DNA of 20,947 nt from DASWOJ01 sp964242415. Lineage in GTDB: Bacteria > Pseudomonadota > Alphaproteobacteria > Acetobacterales > Acetobacteraceae. The translations under genes and the position numbers were made by a program. The notes below the pieces were generated by a model. It was not told the DNA's origin and searched no databases. It saw nothing but the letters and a program-made list of their open reading frames with translations. Below, piece after piece: positions 8,688-16,397 of this stretch. Positions within the stretch are counted from its first letter, which is position 1; the number at the start of each line of letters is the position of its first letter. Location: assembly GCA_964242415.1 (NCBI GenBank), contig CAXTAT010000049.1, positions 1 to 20,947 of the forward strand, in the 5' to 3' direction.

Positions 8688-9451
8688 CCCAGTCCCCGCT
8701 TGTCTCGGACGGACCGTGTGTCCGTGGCGTGACCCGGCTGACGCTCGACCGTCCCGATCAGGCGAACGCGATCAGTGCCGAGCTTGCCGAGGCACTGCTC
8801 GCCGCATTCGACCGAGCGGCGGCCAACGGGACGCGTGTCCTGGTTCTGGCCGCCAAGGGCCGCAGCTTCTCCGGCGGTTTTGATTTCGCAGGTTATGAAG
8901 CCGCCTCGGAAGGTGACTTGCTGCTCCGCTTCGTGCGGATCGAGCAGATGCTGCAACGGCTCTGGGCCTCGCCGTTCGTTTCAATTGCAAGCGTGAATGG
9001 CGTGGCGTTCGGGGCCGGCGCAGATGTAGTGGCGGCTTGCACCTACCGGGTCGGGTCGGATCGCTGCCGGTTTCGGTTCCCGGGCTATCGTTTTGGCGTC
9101 GCGCTCGGAACAAGTCGCCTTGTGGCCGTCGTCGGGCAGCAAACCGCCCGCGATATCCTACTCGCCAACAGGCTGCTGAGCGGCGAGGAGGCATTGGCGT
9201 GCAGCCTGCTCACGCATTTGGAAGCCAACGGGTCGCTTGACGAGGCCGTGGAGAAGCTGATCGAGCAGACATCGGACCTGGACCCGATTTCCCTTGCAAC
9301 GCTGCTCGCCAGAAGTCGCAACGGCGAAGACAATGCAGCCGCAGACCTCGCGCATCTCGTGACCTCCGTTTCCCGCTCCGGCCTGCACGAGCGCATCAAG
9401 CAGTATCGGGCAGCAAACCTGCGGCCAAAGGCCGGGCAAGCAAAGCCATGA
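8684..9451 (+). CDS. Enoyl-CoA hydratase/isomerase (crotonase) family protein with non-canonical active site
   Basis: Crotonase-fold acyl-CoA enzyme, 255 residues. The first oxyanion-hole loop is GRSFSGGFDFAGYE (about 59-72) and the second is SVNGVAFGAGADVVAAC (about 103-119). The positions of the two catalytic glutamates of classical hydratases (rat E144 and E164, 20 residues apart) are Asp114 (GAGAD) and Gly134 (FPGYRFG). Ordinary syn-hydration of an enoyl-CoA is therefore doubtful. Isomerase, hydrolase, decarboxylase or ring-cleavage chemistry, all known in this superfamily, is possible. The start overlaps the CoA-transferase stop as ATGA with GAGAGAGG just upstream. The end overlaps a further ATG (9448), so one more gene followed in the operon. 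Confidence 0.9.
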   Translation: MTQSPLVSDGPCVRGVTRLTLDRPDQANAISAELAEALLAAFDRAAANGTRVLVLAAKGRSFSGGFDFAGYEAASEGDLLLRFVRIEQMLQRLWASPFVSIASVNGVAFGAGADVVAACTYRVGSDRCRFRFPGYRFGVALGTSRLVAVVGQQTARDILLANRLLSGEEALACSLLTHLEANGSLDEAVEKLIEQTSDLDPISLATLLARSRNGEDNAAADLAHLVTSVSRSGLHERIKQYRAANLRPKAGQAKP

Positions 9452-9502
9452 CATCCCATCCGCGCATCGGGCAGGATGTATTCCGCGCCGTCATGCGTGC
9501 AT
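9448..9502 (+). pseudogene. 5' fragment of a probable flavin reductase, cut by an IS5-family element
   Basis: The crotonase stop codon overlaps an ATG at 9448 in the same ATGA arrangement as the two preceding gene junctions. The frame encodes MTSHPRIGQDVFRAVMRA up to 9501, then enters the IS inverted repeat and stops at TGA 9526-9528. The DVFRAVMR helix fits the start of flavin reductase-like (FMN-binding split barrel) proteins, which usually begin with an FRxVMxRFATGVTVVT-type segment. Such a reductase is the expected partner of the LLM monooxygenase in this operon. The rest of the gene is absent from the window. That a sixth gene began here is well supported by the overlap; its identity rests on about ten residues. 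Confidence 0.5.
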
Positions 9503-10629
9503 CAGCGTGGTGCGCAAATCAGGCGTGAGGGCGCAGCTGCCCCAACCCCGTTCGGGATCAGGCGGTGCGGACGTAGTTCGGGCGTCCCAGCTCCAACATA
9601 CGGTTGAGCGTGTGGACAGCCACCTCCACTTCGGTCGCGCGACGCTCGTCCGTATGCGCGCGCAGCTTGTCGCCGATCACCTGTTTCCAGCGCCCGATCG
9701 CTGCCTCGGCCAGAGCTCGGCGTGTGTAGCCGGATGCTTTCTGCCACCCCATGCGGCCGTGCTCGGCGATATGCTGGAGGTGTCGGTCGCGCTGCGTCGG
9801 TGCGGTCTCGGCCGTCTCGCTTGGCACCGCGGTCGTGCGCGGCGGCACGACCACGGCCGTATCGGGATGGCGCTGGGCGACACTGGCGTAAACGCCGTCC
9901 TGGTCGTATCCGCCATCGCCGATGAACGCGGCCACGGCTCCGTCGACCTGATCGAGCAAGGCGCCGGCCTCGGCACCGTCGTCGACCTCCTTGGCCGTGA
10001 GCGAGGCAGCCACGATCTGCCCGGTGTCGGCGTCCAGGCCCAGGTGCAGCTTGCGCCACGACCGGCGCGTGCGGGTGCCGTGCTTCTCGACCAGCCACTC
10101 GCCGGGCCCGCACAGCTTCAGCCCCGTGCTGTCCACCAACAGGTGCAAAGGCCCAGTCTCGCCGCCGGCACCGGTGCTGGACCGTGTCGGCCGCGGCACC
10201 GCAATCGTCGCCGACCGGCGGCTAAGCGTGGTGTGGTCCGGCACGCACAGCGCCAGCCCGAGCAGGTCCACGATGGAGCCGATCAGGCCCTCGGTCTGCC
10301 GGAACGCCAAGCGGAACACCGCGCGCAACGTGAGCGCCGTCAGGATCGCCAGGGGCGAGTACCAAGGCTGCCTGCCGCGGGTCGCGCGCGGCTCCGCCGC
10401 CCACGCCGCGATCGCCTCGTCGCTGAACCACACCGTCAAGCTGCGGCGCTGGCGCAACCCGGCCTCGTAGGCCGGCCAGTTCGTGACCTTGTGGGTTTGT
10501 CTTGGGATGCGGTGGCGGCGCGCTTGGTTCAGCTTGAAGGGCACGATGGGCTTCCACGACCTGGGGAGGCGATGATCCCCTATGCCACCCGGCGCTCCAA
10601 CACCAACAATCGTTTTGTGTACCACGCTG
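9503..10629 (-). mobile_element. IS5-family insertion sequence (about 1.13 kb)
   Basis: Imperfect inverted repeats frame a single transposase gene. The left end reads CAGCGTGGTGCGCAAATC (9503-9520). The right end read inward from 10629 is CAGCGTGGTACACAAAAC, 15 of 18 bases identical. The length of about 1,127 bp suits a one-gene IS5-family element. No target duplication is visible. The left flank is the operon's sixth gene and the right flank is a Tn3-type transposase, so the outer sequences are unrelated and the IS marks a deletion or recombination junction. Confidence 0.8.
9558..10544 (-). CDS. IS5-family (IS903-like) DDE transposase
   Basis: Cut-and-paste transposase of 328 residues if started at the GTG at 10544, which has GGAAG about 8 bp upstream. 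The open frame extends further to 10808, but that part passes through the IS terminal repeat into another element and is not protein-like. Order of features: an N-terminal DUF-like region with RQPWYSPLAILTALTLRAVFRL and DHTTLSRR, then catalytic D138 in LLVDSTGLK, D210 in FIGDGGYD, and E280 in ALAEAAIGRWKQVIGDKLRA, closing with the family's LNRMLELGRP. All three catalytic acids are present and the frame is unbroken, so the element may still be active. Confidence 0.9.
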   Translation of the reverse strand: MPFKLNQARRHRIPRQTHKVTNWPAYEAGLRQRRSLTVWFSDEAIAAWAAEPRATRGRQPWYSPLAILTALTLRAVFRLAFRQTEGLIGSIVDLLGLALCVPDHTTLSRRSATIAVPRPTRSSTGAGGETGPLHLLVDSTGLKLCGPGEWLVEKHGTRTRRSWRKLHLGLDADTGQIVAASLTAKEVDDGAEAGALLDQVDGAVAAFIGDGGYDQDGVYASVAQRHPDTAVVVPPRTTAVPSETAETAPTQRDRHLQHIAEHGRMGWQKASGYTRRALAEAAIGRWKQVIGDKLRAHTDERRATEVEVAVHTLNRMLELGRPNYVRTA

Positions 10630-11487
10630 GCGCATGCGGGTCTGGCGCAACAAGGCGAGCAGCAGGATGTGCCGCCTGCCGGGCTGCACGATGTCGAGGA
10701 GATCGCCCACGTCCAGCGCCGCAGCCTCGGCGGCGAACTGGCGCAGCTTGGTATGGGCGATGCCGTCCAGAAACTGGTCGTGCTCGACCTGGTTGCCCAG
10801 CCACTCAAGGCGCTCGATCCACAGGCCGACCGTCTTTGGCGTCGCGGGTCCGGGCGCCTGCTTCAGGCGGGTGAAGCCGGTCGTGGCGCCGCCAGGCGGC
10901 TTGGCCAGCAGAGCGTCCAGCGCCGCCGCCTGATCGGCTTTCAGATGCTGCGCAATACGTTCGTACATGCGGCCATGGACATCGGTGCGCAGCCGGTTCA
11001 CCAGCCGGTCGAGGGTGCTGAATGCCGGCAGGTCGGTTGCTGCCGCTTGCAGGGCCTCGACGGCCCGGTTGATGAGGTCGGCCGGGTCGCTCATGGTTTC
11101 GGCCGCTCCGAGCACGGTGTCGCGGACCAGGTGCTCGGCCGAGCTGCCGTAAGGCGTCACCGACAGGTAGGCGCGTATGGCCGCTTGATAGCGATAGAGC
11201 GACTTGGTCCGGTGCGCCCCATTGGGCCAAGCAGCCGCCGCGTCGATCCCGAGCTGCGCCGCCACTCGGGCCATGGTGCCAGCGTTCACCTCGTCAGGCA
11301 CTGGGAAGCAGCCGAGATCACGGCGGGCCTTGAGCAGCACTGCCAGCAACAGGCGGCCTGACTCGCTTCGGGCGGTGGCCTGGATGAAGTCGAGATCGGA
11401 GTCGGTCAGGGCATACCGGTCGTCCAATTCCTCCTGGGTCAGCCGCGTGCCCGGGCGCGGGTAGGCCGTGCGGTCGATAGCGGTCAT
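10630..11487 (-). pseudogene. tnpA: Tn3-family transposase TnpA, N-terminal fragment (truncated by the IS)
   Basis: The frame begins at ATG 11487 and encodes 286 residues before entering the IS right end. The N-terminus (TRLTQEELDDRYALTDSDLDFIQATAR, in pieces, then GRLLLAVLLKARRDLGCFP) matches the DUF4158 region of Tn3-family transposases. RRHILLLALLRQTRMR near the break is also typical. Full-length Tn3 transposases have roughly 950-1,000 residues, so the catalytic DDE region (about 2 kb) is missing. It is not on the other side of the IS, which borders the catabolic operon. Divergent orientation to the neighbouring resolvase gene with a short gap is the classical Tn3 layout. The fragment cannot encode an active transposase. 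Confidence 0.85.
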
Positions 11488-11564
11488 GGGGGTGTCCGGA
11501 AAAGGGTGCGCCGGAGCGGCTGGGCAGGCTATGTGATTTGAATGCGATAGGAGGGGGTGGTCCA
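11488..11564. other. Probable res/promoter region between Tn3 tnpA and tnpR
   Basis: In Tn3-type elements the resolution site and both divergent promoters lie between tnpA and tnpR. This 77-bp gap holds a TCCGG...CCGGA dyad at its left side and a more AT-rich core (about 11531-11547), followed by the tnpR ribosome binding site AGGAGGGG (11549-11556). Resolvase subsites cannot be assigned by eye. Confidence 0.4.
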
Positions 11565-12233
11565 GTGTCCGCAAAGGTGAACCTTGCTGGACGCAGGCGC
11601 GCGGCGCCCAAGCCGCGCCAGGGCAACCGCACCGCGCTCTACCTGCGCGTCTCGACCGCCGAGCAGAAGCCGGACCTGCAATATGACGGCCTACGCGGCT
11701 ACGCTGCGCGCGCCGGCCTCGACGTCGTCCAGGACTACTGCGATGTGGCCGTGTCAGGCCGCCGGGAGGGCCGGCCCCAGCTCAACGCGCTAATGGCGGC
11801 GGCGCGCAACCAGGAGATCGACTGTGTGCTGGTGTGGAAGTTCGACCGCTTCGCCCGCAGCACGCGCCACTTGCTGGTGGCGATGGAGGAGTTCGACCAC
11901 CTCGGCGTGCGCTTCGTCAGCGTCCAAGACCAGGTGGACACCAGCAGCCCAATGGGACGGGCGATGTTCACCATCATCGGTGCCATGGCCGAGCTTGAGT
12001 CGTCGCTGATCAGCGAGCGCGTGACCGCCGGCATGCGGGCAGCTGAGGCGCGCGGCCGACACCTAGGGCGGCCTGGCACGCCGCAGCGCGTCGTCGGCGA
12101 GATCGAGGCGCTCGCCATCTCCACCGACCTCAGCATCCGCGCGATCCAGAAGAGGATCGCCGGCCGGGCCAGCCGCAGCATCATCGGCGAGATCACCAAG
12201 CGTGCGCGGGCCGTCCAGCCCGAAGCCCTGTGA
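11565..12233 (+). CDS. tnpR: Tn3-type serine resolvase (TnpR)
   Basis: Small serine recombinase of 222 residues that would resolve cointegrates at a res site. GTG at 11565 is chosen because AGGAGGGG ends 8 bp upstream; a TTG at 11538 in the same frame lacks such a site. Features: the catalytic Ser in YLRVSTAEQ (about residue 30), the DVAVSGRREGRPQL segment, VWKFDRFARS, the conserved DTSSPMGRAMFTIIGAMAELESSLISERV stretch (seen in pieces) leading into the long E helix, and a C-terminal helix-turn-helix domain (about 180-215). The catalytic core is intact. It is a remnant function of the broken Tn3 element whose transposase lies divergently to the left. Confidence 0.92.
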   Translation: MSAKVNLAGRRRAAPKPRQGNRTALYLRVSTAEQKPDLQYDGLRGYAARAGLDVVQDYCDVAVSGRREGRPQLNALMAAARNQEIDCVLVWKFDRFARSTRHLLVAMEEFDHLGVRFVSVQDQVDTSSPMGRAMFTIIGAMAELESSLISERVTAGMRAAEARGRHLGRPGTPQRVVGEIEALAISTDLSIRAIQKRIAGRASRSIIGEITKRARAVQPEAL

Positions 12234-12264
12234 CCACTTTTTACACGTATCCCGAACCTACCCC
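12227..12264. repeat. Candidate Tn3-family terminal inverted repeat
   Basis: Read on the minus strand from 12264, the sequence starts GGGGTAGGTTCGGGATACGT and continues through a run of A ending AAAAAG. Tn3-family ends are typically 38 bp, begin with GGGG and finish AT-rich. It lies at the distal side of tnpR, overlapping its stop codon, where an element end could be. The partner repeat would have been beyond the lost part of tnpA and is not in the window, so the call cannot be verified here. Confidence 0.35.
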
Positions 12265-12717
12265 ATGCCGGGTGCGCCGGCACAGCCGAGCACACAGCCG
12301 GCCAACGGCGGTGTCACGCGCTAAGGCGAACAGCGCGGCGTCGCCCGATGCCGCGCCGATCCTGTCATTGACGACGGAGCTGCCTGCCTGACCGGCCTGG
12401 ACGATCCCGGCCCGGCATTGACGCCAGCCGAAGCCGCCGCCTTCCATCACCAGCCCAGCAGCGCCGCCGTCGCGTGGTTCGCCATCCCAGCCCCAGGCGG
12501 GGCCGGCGTGGTCGCGCGGGCGCACACCATGGCGCACGATGGCGGACGGCTGCTGCCGGGGCATCTCGCCGCCGCCGACCTGGCCGAGCTGCAGGCCATG
12601 GTGCCGCCGGGGCTGACGTTCGACCCGGCGCTTGTGGTCGGCTCGCCGTCAGGGTGCCTTGGCTGGTGGTGGCACTGGCCACAGGCGAGGACGTGCCGCG
12701 GCCAGTCGGCCGGATAG
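12265..12717 (+). pseudogene. Degraded reading frame of unknown function between the transposon and the adhesin gene
   Basis: No intact gene is recognised in this 450-bp stretch. The best signal is a plus-strand frame open from 12325 to 12717 without a clear start. Between 12361 and about 12640 it has protein-like composition (LTGLDDPGPALTPAEAAA, VAWFAIPAPGG, HDGGRLLPGHLAAADLAELQ), then becomes Trp- and Arg-rich. Sense resumes in another frame as VPWLVVALATGEDVPRP, as if a frameshift lies near 12645. It may be a decayed gene; the family is unknown. It ends against the converging adhesin gene. Confidence 0.25.
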
Positions 12718-15700
12718 TCAACTCAAGCTGAACACGCCGTGGCTCTGCAAGTTGGCGAAGGTGGTCGTGATCCCGGTGAGGCTGGCGACCTCCACCTGCT
12801 TGCCGGCAAACGCGCCGCTCGCGTCGAAGGTCAGGCTGGTGTTGCCGCCGCTGCTGGTCGCGTGCAGGTAGGTGCCGAGTTGGCTGAGGCTGCCGTTCAG
12901 GTTGACGTGCGCCTCGGACAGCAGGGTGCCCAGGCGGAGCACGTCGTTGCCGCTCACATTGAACCCGGCGATGACGTCGTCGCCGGCGAGGTGCAGCACC
13001 AGCGACTCCTGGGTGTTGCCGCCGAGGAAGAGCATGTTCGTCCCGCTACCGGCATCGATCAGGTTGGAGCTGCCGGTCAGCGTGATCGTGTCGGCGCTCG
13101 ACCCGGTGGTGATGGTGTTGTTGCTGCCCCCGGCCGACACGGTATCGACCCCGTTGCCCAGCTTGATCGTCGTGCTGCCGGTGCTGCCCGACACGATGTC
13201 CGCGGCGCCGCCGCCGGTGACGGTGTTGCCGTAGCCGTTCAGCGTCACCGTGTCCGTCCCGGTGCCGATCGCGATCGTGTTGTTGTTGCCGCCGGCCTGG
13301 AGGGTGTCGTTGCCGCTGCCAACTGTGACGGCGGTGTTGCCGGCGCTTCCGGTGACGCTGTCGGTGCCGTTGCCGAGGGTCACCGCGTTGCCGGTGCCGC
13401 CCAGCGTGATGGTGTCGTTGCCGTTGCCGAGCGTCACCTTTGTGTTGCCCTGCGAGCCGCTCACCGTGTCGTAGCCGTCGCTGCCGCTGACGGTGTTGTT
13501 CTGGCCGTTGAGGCGGACGATCACGTCGCCGCTTGAGGTGTTCACCGTTGCCTGGCCTGCGCCGGCGTTGACCAGGTCGTTGCCGCCATTGTCGTTGATG
13601 GTGTTGTTGTAGGCGTAGGCGGTGATGACGTCGGCGCCGGCCGTGCCTTGGATGGTCGCGTTGCCGCTGGTGCTGCCGAAGATGTTGTCGGCCGGGTTGT
13701 TGACGGTGACGGTGACGGTGCCGTTCGAGGTCTCGCCGAGCTGGTCGGTGATGGTGTCGCCGAAGCTGACAGTGGTCGAGCCATTGGCCGGGATGTGCTG
13801 CAGCGTGCCGCCTGTCGCGGCAAAGCTGACCTGCCCGTTGGACAGCGTCTCGGTGCCGTTGGGGCTGGAGCTGCCGATCGCGGTGATGGTCTCGGTGTCG
13901 CCCGGCAGGCCCTGGGTCACTGCTGCGAGGATCGCGCTGCTGATGTTGGTGGTGGTGCCGAAGTTGACCGATGTCTTGGCCGTGCCGGCGACCGGGCCCG
14001 GATCGAGGGCGATGCTGGGCGAGGCGGTGGTCGAGACGTCGCCAAGCTGGTCCTTGACGGCGTAGGCGAAGCTGTCGGTCTCGCCGCCGGCAGGGACCGA
14101 CGTGGCGGCGGTGTAGGTGACGACGCCGTTGTTGAGCGCCAGCGTGCCGTATTTAGGCGGGGTGGTCACCGACAGGCTGAGCGTGTCGCCGGACAGGCCC
14201 GCGGTGGCAGTGCCGATCGTCGCGGTCTGGCCATGGCCGACCTTGGCCGGCGGAGTGCTGCTGAGCGTCGGGCCCGGATCGGCCACGAGCGTGTCGGATG
14301 CGGTCGTCGAGACGTCGCCGAGCTGGTCCTTGACCTGATAGGAGAAGGACACGGCGCCGCTGGCAGCGGCCGGGACAGCGAAGCTTACCGTGCCGTTGTT
14401 CAGCGTCAGTGCGCCGGCCGGCCCGGAGAGCTGGGTCAGGGTCAGCATGTCGCCGGACAGCCCCGGGGTGACCGTCCCCACGCTGACCGTCGTCCCGTGC
14501 GCGACCTTCTCGCCCGTCGTGGTGGTGTCGGTCACGCTCGGGCCGGGGTCGATGGTGAGCTGGCCGGTGCTCAGCATCGCGGTCTGTCCGGCCGTGTCCT
14601 GCACGGACAGGCTGATCGCTGTTGTCCCGCTGGAGCCGGTCTGGAAAAGCAGCGCATCCAAGGCGGCGGCCTCGTTGGCCGGCGACGTGGCCGTGAGGAC
14701 GTATGTTCCGGGAGTGCTGGAGGACAGGCTCAGTCCGCCGGCATAGTTGTTCCGCAGCGCGAGCGTTCCCGCCGCCGGGTTCGAGAGCGTGATCGTGGCG
14801 GTTTCGTTCTGCCCGGCGTTCGGGTCCGTGATCGCGACGCCGCTGAACGGCGACAGCGCCGAGCCGTGCGCGACCGTCTCGGCGCCAACCGGTGTTGCGC
14901 TCAGCCCGATGGGCTGGGCCGGCGCTGTCGCGATCACGGATGTCGTGCTATCGGTCACGGTTTGGGCCGCGATGTTGGTGACGCTGACCGTGAACCCAGT
15001 CGTGACCGGCTGGCCCGGCTGGTTCGTCGCGGGCGTGAACACGAGGGTTTGCAGGTCCGCTTGCACCTGCGCCGCCGTGCCGATGACGGTGTAGACGCCG
15101 TTGCTGATGCTGCTGTGATCGGTGGCCGCGTTCTGGTCCGACAGTGCGCCATTCGCGGTGGCGCTGGGTGTCACCGTCACTGTCTCGGGCAGGGTGCCCA
15201 GATTTGGGTCGCTGATGACGATGCTGGCGAATGGGTCGATGGTGGCCGTGCTCGACAGCAACTGGTTTGCGACCGTGCCGGCGATGGTCGGCGTGTCGAT
15301 CGGCGCGATGAGGACCGAGCCGTTGCCGCTGTTCGCGCCCGCCGTCACCATCGTGTCGAGGAAACCAGCAGCAAGGAAAGAACCGCCACCGCCACCGCCG
15401 CCTTCAGCCCCCGAACCGCCGCCCCCGCCGGAGTAGCCGCCGCCCCCGCTGCCCCCGCCGCCGGCCGCACCGCCGCCGCCGCCGCCGAACCCGCCCGTTC
15501 CTCCCAGATAGGCCGGGCCGCTCAAACCGGCGACGGCCCCGCCAGCGCCGCCGGCGAAGCTCGTCGGCCCGCTCCCGCCGCTGCCGGACTGGCCACCGTA
15601 ACCAGTAGCGCCATTGCCGCCGTTGCCGAGGAAGCCCGCGCCGCCCCCGCCATTCGACCCGTCCGTGTCGGTTCCGCCACCGCCACCGCTGCCGTTGGTT

Positions 15701-16140
15701 CCACCGGCACCGCCCGTGTTGGCGTCGCCGAAACCATCATCCGTCGAATAGCCGACCTGTCCTGCCGTCGAGGTCTGCCCCGGACCCCCGTTGCTCTTGT
15801 AGGCGTCGCCACCGCCACCACCGCCGGCAACGGCCAAGGGATCGGAGGTGCTCACGTAGACGAAGCTGCCGCCGCCACCGCCGCCGGAGTTGTCGCCTCC
15901 GTCAACACCTCCATAGCCCCCAGCACCACCGACGACGATATTGAGCAGTTCACCGGCAGTCAGCGTGGCTTCGCCGCCGACGACGGCACCCTTACCGCCG
16001 CTGGCGGTGAAGCCGCCGGCGCCACCCTGCGCGCCGGAGACGGCAATGTAGTAGTTACCAGCCGTTGACACGGTCGCTTGGACGACGGCGCCGGTGTAGC
16101 CGAAGGTGTTTGGGCCGTTGCCGCTGATCGTACCGGACAT
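12718..16140 (-). CDS. Large glycine-rich, cadherin-like and beta-roll repeat protein, probable type I-secreted adhesin
   Basis: 1,140 residues starting at ATG 16140, chosen over 16170 because AGGAG lies about 7 bp upstream. Residues 30-280 are extremely Gly-rich (runs such as SGGGGGGSFVYV, GGGGSGGGGYSGGGGGSG) and resemble the glycine-rich domain near the ALK-type family. Residues about 285-850 are Ig/cadherin-like repeats, two containing the same block VKDQLGDVSTTAS followed by DPGP. Residues about 860-1,045 form a beta-roll of roughly 18-residue units (GNGNDTITLGG, GSGNDTLQAGG, GTGTDTVTLNG). The end is a hydrophobic tail, FANLQSHGVFSLS. There is no N-terminal signal peptide, which together with the tail suggests type I secretion. 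No ABC exporter, membrane-fusion or TolC gene is nearby. Confidence 0.75.
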   Translation of the reverse strand: MSGTISGNGPNTFGYTGAVVQATVSTAGNYYIAVSGAQGGAGGFTASGGKGAVVGGEATLTAGELLNIVVGGAGGYGGVDGGDNSGGGGGGSFVYVSTSDPLAVAGGGGGGDAYKSNGGPGQTSTAGQVGYSTDDGFGDANTGGAGGTNGSGGGGGTDTDGSNGGGGAGFLGNGGNGATGYGGQSGSGGSGPTSFAGGAGGAVAGLSGPAYLGGTGGFGGGGGGAAGGGGSGGGGYSGGGGGSGAEGGGGGGGSFLAAGFLDTMVTAGANSGNGSVLIAPIDTPTIAGTVANQLLSSTATIDPFASIVISDPNLGTLPETVTVTPSATANGALSDQNAATDHSSISNGVYTVIGTAAQVQADLQTLVFTPATNQPGQPVTTGFTVSVTNIAAQTVTDSTTSVIATAPAQPIGLSATPVGAETVAHGSALSPFSGVAITDPNAGQNETATITLSNPAAGTLALRNNYAGGLSLSSSTPGTYVLTATSPANEAAALDALLFQTGSSGTTAISLSVQDTAGQTAMLSTGQLTIDPGPSVTDTTTTGEKVAHGTTVSVGTVTPGLSGDMLTLTQLSGPAGALTLNNGTVSFAVPAAASGAVSFSYQVKDQLGDVSTTASDTLVADPGPTLSSTPPAKVGHGQTATIGTATAGLSGDTLSLSVTTPPKYGTLALNNGVVTYTAATSVPAGGETDSFAYAVKDQLGDVSTTASPSIALDPGPVAGTAKTSVNFGTTTNISSAILAAVTQGLPGDTETITAIGSSSPNGTETLSNGQVSFAATGGTLQHIPANGSTTVSFGDTITDQLGETSNGTVTVTVNNPADNIFGSTSGNATIQGTAGADVITAYAYNNTINDNGGNDLVNAGAGQATVNTSSGDVIVRLNGQNNTVSGSDGYDTVSGSQGNTKVTLGNGNDTITLGGTGNAVTLGNGTDSVTGSAGNTAVTVGSGNDTLQAGGNNNTIAIGTGTDTVTLNGYGNTVTGGGAADIVSGSTGSTTIKLGNGVDTVSAGGSNNTITTGSSADTITLTGSSNLIDAGSGTNMLFLGGNTQESLVLHLAGDDVIAGFNVSGNDVLRLGTLLSEAHVNLNGSLSQLGTYLHATSSGGNTSLTFDASGAFAGKQVEVASLTGITTTFANLQSHGVFSLS

Positions 16141-16397
16141 GGCGTGCTCCTGAGGACGTTGTGTTCCCACCGCGACCAGCTTGCCGCCACATTCGACCGC
16201 TGCTGATCGCGTTTTTGCAACGGTTGCCTCACTCGCGAAATCGTGTCAATGCCCCGAGTGACCCGCGTGCGCTCAGATTTGTGAGCTGCTGCAACAGCAG
16301 CATGAGTGCGAACGGCGGCAAGCGATCACGAAGTATCGGGCGCTCACTTGCACCCTCCCCATGCCGCACTGTTCCGTCCGGCACTGGAGCTACCATC
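16141..16397. promoter_or_regulatory. Divergent intergenic region, adhesin and small secreted protein
   Basis: About 257 bp lie between two outward-facing genes and should carry both promoters. The only clear element is the adhesin ribosome binding site on the minus strand (CAGGAGC, around 16146-16152). I see no confident -35/-10 pair or operator. Confidence 0.3.

Noticed and set aside
10545..10808. Longer N-terminus for the IS5 transposase
   Set aside because: The extension crosses the IS inverted repeat into the Tn3 remnant and has no protein-like pattern.
13000..13640. Antisense tandem DNA repeats as an independent element
   Set aside because: The repeats are the codons of the beta-roll units in the adhesin gene and need no separate explanation.
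13648..16068. An 806-codon plus-strand open frame
   Set aside because: It is the opposite strand of the adhesin gene and mirrors its Gly-codon repeats; there is no signal, domain or ribosome binding site.
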